DNA from: Sulfuricella sp.
GTDB taxonomy: Bacteria; Pseudomonadota; Gammaproteobacteria; Burkholderiales; Sulfuricellaceae
DNA: 7,965 nt
Direction of reading: 5' to 3'
NCBI GenBank assembly: GCA_019911785.1
Contig: JAIOJM010000360.1
Coordinates: 1 to 7,965, forward strand
The position numbers and the translations under genes were made by a program. This document shows, in pieces, positions 1 through 5,542 of the stretch. The notes under the pieces were generated by a model. It was not told the DNA's origin. It ran no database searches and saw nothing but the letters and a program-made list of their open reading frames with translations. Each line of letters opens with the position of its first letter. The stretch's first letter is position 1.

Positions 1-659
1 GCAATATGTTTCGCCCACACCCCGCGTGGCCGCGTAATCTCAACGGCAAATCGGCGCAAATTGGCATCCGGCTCGGATACCCACCCATGCAACCGGACAA
101 TCGCCTCGAACGGCGCGTTTGCGACAACCGGACGCAACGCCAGCCAGGCCCATTCGCGCACGCCGAAATGACGATCCGCGGCAAGCGGCCTCATCGCCAT
201 GAATTTATCGGTGAAACCCAACTCCGGATGCAGAGCAATCGCAAAACAGGCAAATCCCCGCACCGTATCGGATGGATGAGCGATGAGCTGCTGCAATGCC
301 CCCATATCGTCGAACGCACCGTGCCGGCCCACTATCCTCCCGGCCAGCTGCATGCGCTTTACCAGGCCATGCCCGGAAAAATCCTGACGCGCAGCTTCCT
401 GCGCCAGCCCTGCCGTGTTTCCCGACCAGCCATCCAGCGTGCCGAGCAACACGGCAAAATCCATCGCCGCCTGCTCGGTCAGGGTCGCGGTTTCCATTTC
501 ACCGCGATTGAGAAGAGCGGTCAGGTCAGGCGGGATATCGCGCAGCCTGACATGGCCTTTGCGCTTATCATGAACATCGCGAAGCGAGACCTCATCACTC
601 TCCCCCTCTGGGGGAGAGGTAGGAGAGAGGGAACGGACACGGCGAGAAGCGATGTTCAT
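1..659 (-). CDS. DNA alkylation repair family protein (AlkC/AlkD-type HEAT-like), C-terminus cut by window edge
   Basis: The minus strand is open from an ATG at 659-657 to the left edge, giving 219 residues without the end of the protein. The stretch at residues 39-60 (LRDIPPDLTALLNRGEMETA) and the run at 200-215 (NLRRFAVEITRPRGVWA) match, from memory, the DNA alkylation repair family, whose HEAT-like helices bind alkylated DNA and support base excision. Helical repeats with alternating hydrophobics fill residues 60-190. An in-frame stop at 665-663 and no other ATG/GTG/TTG force the start at 659, but no good ribosome site precedes it. The first 20 or so residues (MNIASRRVRSLSPTSPPEGE) are encoded by palindromic repeat DNA and look unlike the family, whose members as I recall start near DKRKG (residue 31). 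The N-terminus may therefore be an extension or a degraded start. A plus-strand open frame over the same bases is its shadow. Confidence 0.72.
   Translation of the reverse strand, partial: MNIASRRVRSLSPTSPPEGESDEVSLRDVHDKRKGHVRLRDIPPDLTALLNRGEMETATLTEQAAMDFAVLLGTLDGWSGNTAGLAQEAARQDFSGHGLVKRMQLAGRIVGRHGAFDDMGALQQLIAHPSDTVRGFACFAIALHPELGFTDKFMAMRPLAADRHFGVREWAWLALRPVVANAPFEAIVRLHGWVSEPDANLRRFAVEITRPRGVWAKHI
598..618. repeat. Short GC-rich palindrome inside the alkylation repair gene
   Basis: Two perfect 9-bp arms (CTCTCCCCC and GGGGGAGAG) surround a 3-base loop. It resembles the dispersed hairpin repeats common between genes in proteobacteria. Here it lies in frame within the first 22 codons of the minus-strand gene. 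Confidence 0.7.
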
Positions 660-691
660 AATTCAGGGCGGCGCTTCTCGCCGTGTTCGTT
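631..691. repeat. Long inverted repeat (21-bp arms, one mismatch) around the start codon of the alkylation repair gene
   Basis: Arms at 631-651 and 671-691 are reverse complements over 21 bp with one mismatch; the inner 15 bp are perfect. The loop (652-670) contains the ATG of the minus-strand gene (659-657). Neither side has a T-run, so this is not an obvious intrinsic terminator. It could be a REP-like dispersed palindrome that landed here, or a hairpin that affects initiation. Together with the palindrome at 598-618 it forms a block of repeat DNA. Confidence 0.75.
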
Positions 692-742
692 CGGCATGAA
701 TCGGCTGCCGCAATCGATTTTATCCATCCATGAATTTTAGCG

Positions 743-748
743 TAAAAT
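743..748 (+). promoter_or_regulatory. Candidate -10 element of the tRNA-Arg promoter
   Basis: TAAAAT at 743-748 is followed by a GC-rich stretch (GGCGACC) like the discriminator of stable-RNA promoters. The -35 region around 719-725 is a poor match. Transcription would start about 755, leaving only a few bases before the mature tRNA at 758, so the assignment is tentative. Confidence 0.35.
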
Positions 749-757
749 GGCGACCTC

Positions 758-833
758 GCCCCAGTAGCTCAGTGGATAGAGCGACCCCCTCCTAAGGGGT
801 AGGTCGGACGTTCGATTCGTCTCTGGGGCACCA
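758..833 (+). tRNA. tRNA-Arg (anticodon CCU)
   Basis: This is a complete 76-base cloverleaf. The acceptor stem is GCCCCAG (758-764) with CTGGGGC (823-829), followed by discriminator A830 and an encoded CCA at 831-833. The D arm contains AGCTCAGTGGATAGAGC. The anticodon stem is ACCCC (784-788) with GGGGT (796-800), and the 7-base loop CTCCTAA puts CCT at 791-793, reading the rare arginine codon AGG. The T arm contains TTCGATT. It serves as the integration target of the neighbouring element: everything from the anticodon loop to beyond the CCA is duplicated at 6983-7038, so the gene is kept whole at the left junction. Confidence 0.97.
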
Positions 834-844
834 ATAAAATCAAT
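789..844 (+). repeat. attL: left copy of 56-bp direct repeat
   Basis: It is identical over 56 bp to 6983-7038. It begins at the first base of the anticodon loop, covers the rest of the tRNA and 11 bases past the CCA. The bases just outside differ (788 C against 6982 A; 845 G against 7039 T). Crossover in or near an anticodon loop is the usual pattern for tyrosine recombinases that use tRNA genes. Confidence 0.95.
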
Positions 845-878
845 GGCTTATCTATTTTAAGATGAGCCATTTTTATTT
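842..878. terminator. Intrinsic terminator just after tRNA-Arg, probably bidirectional
   Basis: A 12-bp stem (842-853 with 860-871, one G-T pair) has a 6-base loop and is followed by TTTATTT on the plus strand. On the minus strand the hairpin is followed by GATTTTATT. All but three bases lie in element DNA, so the element brings its own terminator to the tRNA gene it re-forms. It could also stop the leftward element operon before it runs antisense through the tRNA. Confidence 0.75.
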
Positions 879-897
879 CTAATATAGTTTTAATATA
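878..897 (+). repeat. 20-bp repeat near left end (candidate integrase arm site)
   Basis: These 20 bp (TCTAATATAGTTTTAATATA) recur identically at 6840-6859, near the other end of the element. The repeat holds two half-units of the type TAATATA. Its place 34 bp inside attL and just upstream of the integrase gene suggests arm-type sites for integrase or an excisionase; no other role is evident. Confidence 0.55.
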
Positions 898-937
898 GTC
901 TCCGCGCAGAAATGACCGTTTTTGGGACACCATAACC

Positions 938-1240
938 TCATGTCGAGAACAGGATGCGTTTCAGCTCGCGGAAACCCTCGCGGTCGGCCCTCGCCCACCG
1001 GACGAAACCCAGCGCGCCGCCGTCAGCATCAATAAAATCCTGCCTCTTGGACTCGAAGAACACCTTGGCACGCCTCGGTTGCGGAACCGGCAATTCCTCG
1101 CCAGCGGTGCTCGCCGCCAAGATGGCGAGGAAGGGCACAAGGTCGGGATGCTTAGCGCACCACGAAAGAACTTCGTTGATGGCGGCGGATACGGCAAACC
1201 CAGTTGCCGTGTCGACGGGGGGATCATTCTTATAGGGCAT
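938..1240 (-). CDS. Unrecognised 100-residue protein, last gene of the element operon
   Basis: ATG at 1240-1238 is preceded by GGAGAAAAACG, a good ribosome site; an upstream in-frame start at 1285 has none. The protein begins MPYKNDPPVDTATGF. It is mostly helical, with a moderately hydrophobic stretch at residues 33-44 (DLVPFLAILAAS) too short for a clear membrane span, and a charged C-terminus rich in Arg and Lys (residues 80-96). I recognise no domain. It is the last minus-strand gene before the left attachment site, a common place for cargo or late functions. Its initiation region (TATTTTTGGAGAA) closely resembles that of the gene upstream, suggesting similar translation or a duplicated leader. 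Confidence 0.65.
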   Translation of the reverse strand: MPYKNDPPVDTATGFAVSAAINEVLSWCAKHPDLVPFLAILAASTAGEELPVPQPRRAKVFFESKRQDFIDADGGALGFVRWARADREGFRELKRILFST

Positions 1241-1360
1241 CGTTTTTCTCCAAAAATAGGTGGGATGCTTGGCTAACTTGCTCAAAGTCAGGGGGCCACA
1301 TCCCGGTTCCCCGGCTTTACCAGCAGCTCACGGCACCGCAAAACTGCCAGCAAAGTTCTT

Positions 1361-1987
1361 TTATGACTGTGATGCGCGTGCGGTTTGCAGGCGGCGCGTC
1401 GGCGTCAGTCCACCACCGGAGGCCAGCTTTGCAATATCCTCGGCCTGCATGGTCAGCGCCGTGCATTGCTGAATGATTTGCAGCGCCTCGGCCTGCTCTG
1501 GAATGACAACATCATCAAGCGAGAGGCCGCGCCAGCCGGGCGTACCGTGGCGATCACGCGAGGCGAGGTAGCATTGGTAGATCGTCGGCAAATCGGCATC
1601 CTCCAGCGCAGAATCAGCGGTCAATTGCAGCAACGGCGAATCCATCGAGGCGAGCTCAGCCAGCTTTGCCGCCCGGATTTGCGCATCCTTTGCCACGTCA
1701 CTATCGAAAGTTTGCAGGCTCAAAATCATCGGCTTGGACTCCCAGAATTTGCGCTGGGCCTTTACCGCTTCAAGCCTGCTGCCGAAGGTTCCCAGCTTTT
1801 CACCGAGTTGAGGCAATGCCTTGGCGCGTGCCTCGTCTACCTTCTCTTTTATGAAGTCGTCATGGCGCGTACCATCGCTTTTGATCCTGACACTATCGGA
1901 ATCCAGCCGGGCAAGAATACCCTGCATGAAATCCACATCGGCTGACATGCCGTCGCGGACGGCTTTTAGCTGGCTCATTTTAAACAT
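1361..1987 (-). CDS. Unrecognised 208-residue helical protein of the element
   Basis: ATG at 1987-1985 follows AGGAGAACCAAA, a clear ribosome site; the same frame is open further upstream to 2119 but overlaps the previous gene without a ribosome site there. The protein starts MFKMSQLKAVRDGM and is predicted from its composition to be almost wholly helical, with amphipathic runs at residues 1-30, 45-75 and 90-125, and a Gly/Thr/Arg-rich C-terminal tail. I see no catalytic motif, signal peptide or membrane span. It follows the DUF5681-type gene by 43 bases and so is probably in the same operon. A structural, scaffold-like or nucleic-acid-binding role is possible, but this is a guess. Confidence 0.7.
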   Translation of the reverse strand: MFKMSQLKAVRDGMSADVDFMQGILARLDSDSVRIKSDGTRHDDFIKEKVDEARAKALPQLGEKLGTFGSRLEAVKAQRKFWESKPMILSLQTFDSDVAKDAQIRAAKLAELASMDSPLLQLTADSALEDADLPTIYQCYLASRDRHGTPGWRGLSLDDVVIPEQAEALQIIQQCTALTMQAEDIAKLASGGGLTPTRRLQTARASQS

Positions 1988-2030
1988 TTTGGTTCTCCTA
2001 AAAATAACCCCGGTGCCTCCGGGTCGGTTT

Positions 2031-2492
2031 TTAATTCGCGCCGGATGCCGCCTCAATGGCAGCAAGCAACGTCCGGATGTCCAGCGCGATTTCCTCGGGG
2101 CTGCGGACGTGCCGCTCACCGTCGCCGATCTCCCTGATTTTCGCCAGAGCGGTCAGGCCGCCCAGCATTTCGGCGGCTTGGTCGGGGGCTATCTCACCTC
2201 GGAACGCGGCTTCTATCGCTGCGGCTCCCTGCAAAAACAGGTCGTCGCCGGGTGGCAGGTCGAGGCGGACAGGCAGGCCCGTAGCTTTTATAGAAGGCAC
2301 TGCCCGTTCCAGCAACAACCTCGCAGCCTGAACATCTCCGTTTTTTGCTGCTGCGACCAGCTTTTCGATGATCTCGGGCAGCTCGTCGGCGATAGCAGAG
2401 CGCAGCCGTCCTATCTCGCCGCTACCGGGTTTACGTCCCGCTGGGTTTCCCGATTGTCCGGGTTTCCAGTGGCTGCTTTTCTTTGTGACCAT
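2031..2492 (-). CDS. DUF5681-type small basic protein (153 residues)
   Basis: The N-terminal stretch at residues 9-24 (WKPGQSGNPAGRKPGS) is the hallmark of the DUF5681 family, common in phages and prophage-like elements and of unknown function. The remainder is helical, with a motif at 43-64 (EKLVAAAKNGDVQAARLLLE) resembling the helical repeats seen in that family. ATG at 2492-2490 is preceded by AGGAGG at seven bases; a TTG two codons earlier is too close to that site. The gene lies downstream of the helicase gene, beyond the inverted-repeat region 2530-2636. The basic N-terminus and the family's phage association suggest DNA binding, possibly in packaging or replication, but this is inferred. 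Confidence 0.8.
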   Translation of the reverse strand: MVTKKSSHWKPGQSGNPAGRKPGSGEIGRLRSAIADELPEIIEKLVAAAKNGDVQAARLLLERAVPSIKATGLPVRLDLPPGDDLFLQGAAAIEAAFRGEIAPDQAAEMLGGLTALAKIREIGDGERHVRSPEEIALDIRTLLAAIEAASGAN

Positions 2493-2529
2493 GTGCAAAC
2501 CTCCTGCTTAAACACGTTAAATCAGCCCG

Positions 2530-2636
2530 TTTTAAAGGGTTTAAAGGGTTAAAGCCGATTTCACTAAACTTTCCTTAATAGCTCTCATATAGGAAAGTTT
2601 CAGGAAAAAGCCTCAAACCCTTTAAACCCTTTAAAA
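2530..2636. other. Nested inverted repeats with 9-bp iterons: candidate replication origin of the element
   Basis: Outer arms at 2530-2550 and 2616-2636 are perfect 21-bp reverse complements. Each consists of tandem 9-bp units (TTTAAAGGG twice on the left, its complement on the right). An inner pair at 2566-2575 and 2591-2600 is a perfect 10-bp inverted repeat (AAACTTTCCT). The right outer arm covers the stop codon of the primase-helicase gene. Repeated short units, A+T-rich DNA and placement next to a replicative primase-helicase fit an iteron-type origin. No T-run follows the inner hairpin on the minus strand, so a simple terminator is less likely. A regulatory role in mRNA between the two genes remains possible. 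Confidence 0.5.
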
Positions 2637-4775
2637 ATCCTCCCTCCGCTGCCGCAGCCCAATACCCCGGTAGCGAATCCATGGCGTCTTCTCCTTGACA
2701 AACCCCCGCTCCATGAGCTTGAGGCTAAACTTGGTTTGGCTCAGGCACCAGCCGGTGTTATCCTCGGCCCATTGCTGGTAGGCTTTGTAAAGTTCCGTCG
2801 CCCCTGCCGCTGCCTTTGGCTCAATGTGGCAGCACTCATCGAAGAACTGCTGCATGAAGTCCATCTCACCACGATATTCTGCCGTCGCCGCTAGCACCTT
2901 TGCCGGCGCGCGCAGCCCGGTGCGCAGCCACTCCAAGCACCCCTCGATGGCCCAATTGAGAATCCCCGGCAATTCAGCCCGCAGCTTCTCCGGCAAAGCC
3001 ATATCCCACTCGGCTTCCGGCACGGTGACCTCAAAGGGAACCAGCCGCACGCGCCGCCAGATGGCGTAGTCGTCACCCTTGATGATGGGCTTGTGGTTCG
3101 CAGCGAGGAACAGCTTGAATTGCGGCTTGAAGTCGAAGAATTCGCCATAGAGAAAACGGGCTGAAATGGTGTCGCCTCCGACGAGGCTCTTCACCAGAGA
3201 TTCGGCCAACCGCTGCCCGTCCTCGGTCTCGATGGCGGTGACGAACCGCACCCCGCGCAGTCGCGCGATGTCGTTGCGAACCCCTGCGTTATGCTGCACC
3301 ATCAAGGATTCCGCTGGCGTATTCGCGCCGTAATCTCCCACCAGTTCACTAAGCACGTTGAGGAAGGTGCTTTTGCCGTTCGCGCCGGTTCCGTAGAGCA
3401 TAAAAAGGCACTGTTCCGCCGTGCTGCCGGTCAGGGAATAACCGATTGACCGCTGCAAAAAGCCGATCATCTCGGGGTCGCCAGCCATGATCCGGTTCAG
3501 GAATTTCTGCCATTGCGGACAGTCTGCTGCCGGGTCGTAATGGGTCATTGCCGACTTGGTGATGTAATCCTCGCGCCGGGGTTCCCGCAGTCCGCCGGTG
3601 AGAAGGTTCACGGTGCCGTTCCGCACGCCCAGCAGCATCGGGTCGCGGTCGAGTTCGTCGGGTCGAATGGGGATACCCGGCTCTGACTTTGCGAGTTCGA
3701 CCATCGCCGTTAGGCGGGGTAAGGATTCCGAAGCGGTCGCGTGTTTCGCGGTGGCTGCTCGTCTGGTATCGTCCGTCTGCTGCGCCGCCTCGATATAGAT
3801 GCCTCGGGCGGTGTCCTTCGCCAGCACGATAATTCCCCCCGCGTCGTCGAAAATCCAGCGGGTGTCCCAAAGCAGCCACTTTCGCAGCGCGTGCGAATAC
3901 CGGATGTCCTGCCCGTATCGCGCGGCAAGACGCTGCCCGTTGCCCGTATCGGTCAGGTTAATGCCTGCCGGATAGCGCCACGCTGATTCTAGGCAGCGCA
4001 GGGCCTCCGCTTCATCCAAGGGTGGGATACAACATGCCGCAGCTTCAAGAACCAGCTCACGGGCCTCGTTTTCAGCCATGCCCATGCCCCGCAACTTGGA
4101 GGCATACCTAAATACCCCATCGTTGCGCGCGCCTTGTTCTAGCCCGGTTCTAGCCTGTTTAAACGGGCTTTTCTCTATCGCCGAAAACTCTTCTAATATC
4201 TGTGCGATGCTGTATGTGGGGATTTGCTTAGTTTGGATAATACGGGTCTGGAAGGGTTTGCCCTTCAGATGCCAGAAGCCCGGTAGACGCATGACACGGG
4301 GTAGGTCTTTGACCTTGGGGTCGCCGTCGAATTTCGCGGCCAGCGCCTCTTGCAATGGGGTGAAGCGCTCCAGCGGACAACCTTCCGCCAGCCAGTAGGC
4401 ATGAAAGCGGCTGGAGCTGGATTCAACAGCGATGTGGGGCTCGACATTGACCGCCAATACAGGTTCCAGCGGGGAGCCGTCCAGATCGACAAATAGGGCT
4501 CGAACCCCAGTGACGTTATCTGCCTTGCGCCCCAGCCCATCACCTTTGTTGACCATGACGAATACACCAGCGCCTTGCACATTGAGCCGTGCAAGCTCGT
4601 GCCTGTGGTTTTCAAAAGAACCATGCAGGATGCGGCTAAGTCGTTTGTTTTTCGGCTCGTGGCCGTCATCGAATGTTTGAAAAGTGAAAGATGCAGCAGC
4701 AGGATCAAGTGCGCTCAAGAAGCGCCGCGCCTCGTCAAAGTCTGGCGCAAGCTCTGCTTTAAGCACGGCGCTCAT
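2631..4775 (-). CDS. Primase / SF3 helicase fusion (AEP-type primase with D5/P4-type helicase), 714 residues
   Basis: This is the likely replication protein of the element, making primers and unwinding DNA at its origin. Residues 10-200 resemble a RepB/archaeo-eukaryotic-type primase: FVDLDG at 95-100 gives the metal-binding acidic pair, SSSRFHAYW at 120-128 the Ser-x-His-type motif, and RVMRLPG at 160-166 a conserved basic motif. Residues 216-270 look like a primase C-terminal helical domain. Residues 290-440 match the D5_N region. The SF3 helicase follows: Walker A GTGANGKST (462-470), Walker B-like FVTAIETE (511-518), motif C LFLAANHKP (555-563) and the RR of IWRRVRLVPF (572-581) as likely arginine finger. 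ATG at 4775-4773 overlaps the upstream TGA (ATGA) with GGAGG four bases before; an upstream in-frame start at 4817 would overlap more and lacks this site. No zinc finger is evident. Confidence 0.9.
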   Translation of the reverse strand: MSAVLKAELAPDFDEARRFLSALDPAAASFTFQTFDDGHEPKNKRLSRILHGSFENHRHELARLNVQGAGVFVMVNKGDGLGRKADNVTGVRALFVDLDGSPLEPVLAVNVEPHIAVESSSSRFHAYWLAEGCPLERFTPLQEALAAKFDGDPKVKDLPRVMRLPGFWHLKGKPFQTRIIQTKQIPTYSIAQILEEFSAIEKSPFKQARTGLEQGARNDGVFRYASKLRGMGMAENEARELVLEAAACCIPPLDEAEALRCLESAWRYPAGINLTDTGNGQRLAARYGQDIRYSHALRKWLLWDTRWIFDDAGGIIVLAKDTARGIYIEAAQQTDDTRRAATAKHATASESLPRLTAMVELAKSEPGIPIRPDELDRDPMLLGVRNGTVNLLTGGLREPRREDYITKSAMTHYDPAADCPQWQKFLNRIMAGDPEMIGFLQRSIGYSLTGSTAEQCLFMLYGTGANGKSTFLNVLSELVGDYGANTPAESLMVQHNAGVRNDIARLRGVRFVTAIETEDGQRLAESLVKSLVGGDTISARFLYGEFFDFKPQFKLFLAANHKPIIKGDDYAIWRRVRLVPFEVTVPEAEWDMALPEKLRAELPGILNWAIEGCLEWLRTGLRAPAKVLAATAEYRGEMDFMQQFFDECCHIEPKAAAGATELYKAYQQWAEDNTGWCLSQTKFSLKLMERGFVKEKTPWIRYRGIGLRQRREDF

Positions 4776-5023
4776 GCCGCCTCCGAGGTGTTCCGCTTTT
4801 CGTGGGACGCCAACCATTCATCCAGCGCCACCCGCCGATATTTGACGAGCCTTCCCCATTTTGAATAAACGGGAGAATTGCCCTTGCATCTGGCTATCTC
4901 CAGAAATTGCGTGGACACTCCGAGGTAGGCCGCCGCCTGCACGGTGTCCATGACCTCTCGCGGGGGTTGGATGCGCGCTGCCAGCAGGTCGGCTAGGGTC
5001 TCCAGTTCAGCGGGGCTCATCAT
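4772..5023 (-). CDS. AlpA/excisionase-type helix-turn-helix protein (83 residues)
   Basis: Residues 26-72 have the MerR-like excisionase (HTH_17) pattern: VQAAAYLGVSTQFLEIAR as the helix-turn-helix, then the wing (YSKWGRLVKYRR), ending in DEWLASH. Such proteins act as excisionases or, like P4-family AlpA, activate integrase expression. ATG at 5023-5021 has GGAGG six bases before it; a second ATG follows directly. The gene overlaps the preceding regulator by 17 bases, and its TGA overlaps the ATG of the primase-helicase, so the three genes are probably coupled. Residues 1-25 form a Leu/Ala-rich helix that may mediate self-association. Whether it bends DNA at the att sites or acts as a promoter regulator cannot be told from sequence. 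Confidence 0.85.
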   Translation of the reverse strand: MMSPAELETLADLLAARIQPPREVMDTVQAAAYLGVSTQFLEIARCKGNSPVYSKWGRLVKYRRVALDEWLASHEKRNTSEAA

Positions 5024-5336
5024 GGCTAACCTCCACTTCGGCTTCGGCCAAAAAACCCGCAGCTCGGGCGATTTTTATACGGTTCGCGCCGACGTGTGCG
5101 TTATCCAGTAGAACGCGCCTCGCCTCCCTGGCAAGGTCGAGCAGAGCAGGCTTGTACTTGGGGGGGACGGGTGCGAGTCCGTTTTTCCAGAATGAATATA
5201 GCGTCGGGGAAACGCCAACAGCGCCAGAAGCAGCCTTGCTGGAAACGCCGAGTTCTTGTAGTGCGGAGATTAGTGCGGAGTTTTTTTCAGCGCGCGGTGC
5301 AGCGGCTTTTCGGCGTAGTGCTTCGAGATGATCCAC
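5007..5336 (-). CDS. Helix-turn-helix regulator, GTG start (109 residues)
   Basis: The first gene of the leftward replication operon. Residues 22-55 contain a Cro/repressor-like arrangement (ELGVSSKAASGAVGVSPTLY, then SFWKNGLAPVP), consistent with a DNA-binding helix-turn-helix. The rest is Ala/Arg-rich helix with an acidic tail. The start is GTG (5336-5334) with AGGAG nine bases upstream. It overlaps the next gene by 17 bases. A repressor or immunity-like role controlling the operon is plausible because a perfect inverted repeat lies just upstream in its leader (5353-5405), but I cannot name a family with confidence. Confidence 0.75.
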   Translation of the reverse strand: MDHLEALRRKAAAPRAEKNSALISALQELGVSSKAASGAVGVSPTLYSFWKNGLAPVPPKYKPALLDLAREARRVLLDNAHVGANRIKIARAAGFLAEAEVEVSHDEPR

Positions 5337-5352
5337 TCTCTTTTGCTCCTAA

Positions 5353-5405
5353 AAGGTCGTCGTGTCCCGCTTTGTGTTGCGGGGGATAAAACGCACGACG
5401 ACCTT
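5353..5405. promoter_or_regulatory. Perfect 12-bp inverted repeat in the leader of the replication operon
   Basis: Arms AAGGTCGTCGTG (5353-5364) and CACGACGACCTT (5394-5405) are exact complements. Inside them is a second short hairpin, CCCGC (5366-5370) with GCGGG (5379-5383). On the minus strand the structure ends immediately before TTTTAGGAG, the ribosome site of the GTG-started regulator. It may be an operator for the encoded helix-turn-helix protein, an attenuator or translation-control hairpin, or an origin-related hairpin. The T-run is short (four), so a strong terminator is less likely. Confidence 0.6.
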
Positions 5406-5542
5406 CCAGTTTTACGAGGGTGGAGCCTCTATTTTCTATAGGTCGTTGCTCGGCCAGTTGAGGTCTGGTGCCTGTTTTCGCGAGCGGGTACTAAATATTA
5501 TTATAATCTATTTTCGGGAATTATTAAACTTTTTTATATACC
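5406..5542. other. A+T-rich gap between integrase end and regulator leader
   Basis: No coding frame stands out. It holds the candidate -10 at 5500-5505, and its right half is strikingly A+T-rich compared with the surrounding coding DNA, as expected of a promoter region. Confidence 0.4.
5500..5505 (-). promoter_or_regulatory. Candidate -10 element of the leftward operon promoter
   Basis: On the minus strand a perfect TATAAT (5505-5500) lies in the A+T-rich gap after the integrase gene, with a weak -35 (TTTAAT) at 17 bases. It would give a leader of about 155 bases containing the inverted repeat at 5353-5405. The same bases form ATTATAAT, so a -10-like hexamer can be read on both strands. Confidence 0.45.

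Noticed and set aside
6..740. Long plus-strand open frame of 244 codons at the left edge
   Set aside because: It is codon-aligned antisense to the alkylation repair gene; its translation has no family pattern, whereas the minus strand does.
1385..1945. Plus-strand open frame of 186 codons
   Set aside because: It lies antisense to the 208-residue gene, which has a clear ribosome site and fits the leftward operon; the plus frame has neither.
1821..2552. Plus-strand open frame of 243 codons
   Set aside because: It spans two minus-strand genes and the iteron region, and the opposite strand encodes a recognisable DUF5681 motif.
2530..2636. CRISPR-like repeat array
   Set aside because: The units are 9 bp, directly adjacent and arranged as inverted arms, without unique spacers.
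3349..3879. Second minus-strand frame of 176 codons inside the primase-helicase gene
   Set aside because: It is a frame-shifted shadow within the helicase domain, whose true frame holds intact Walker A, Walker B-like and motif C.
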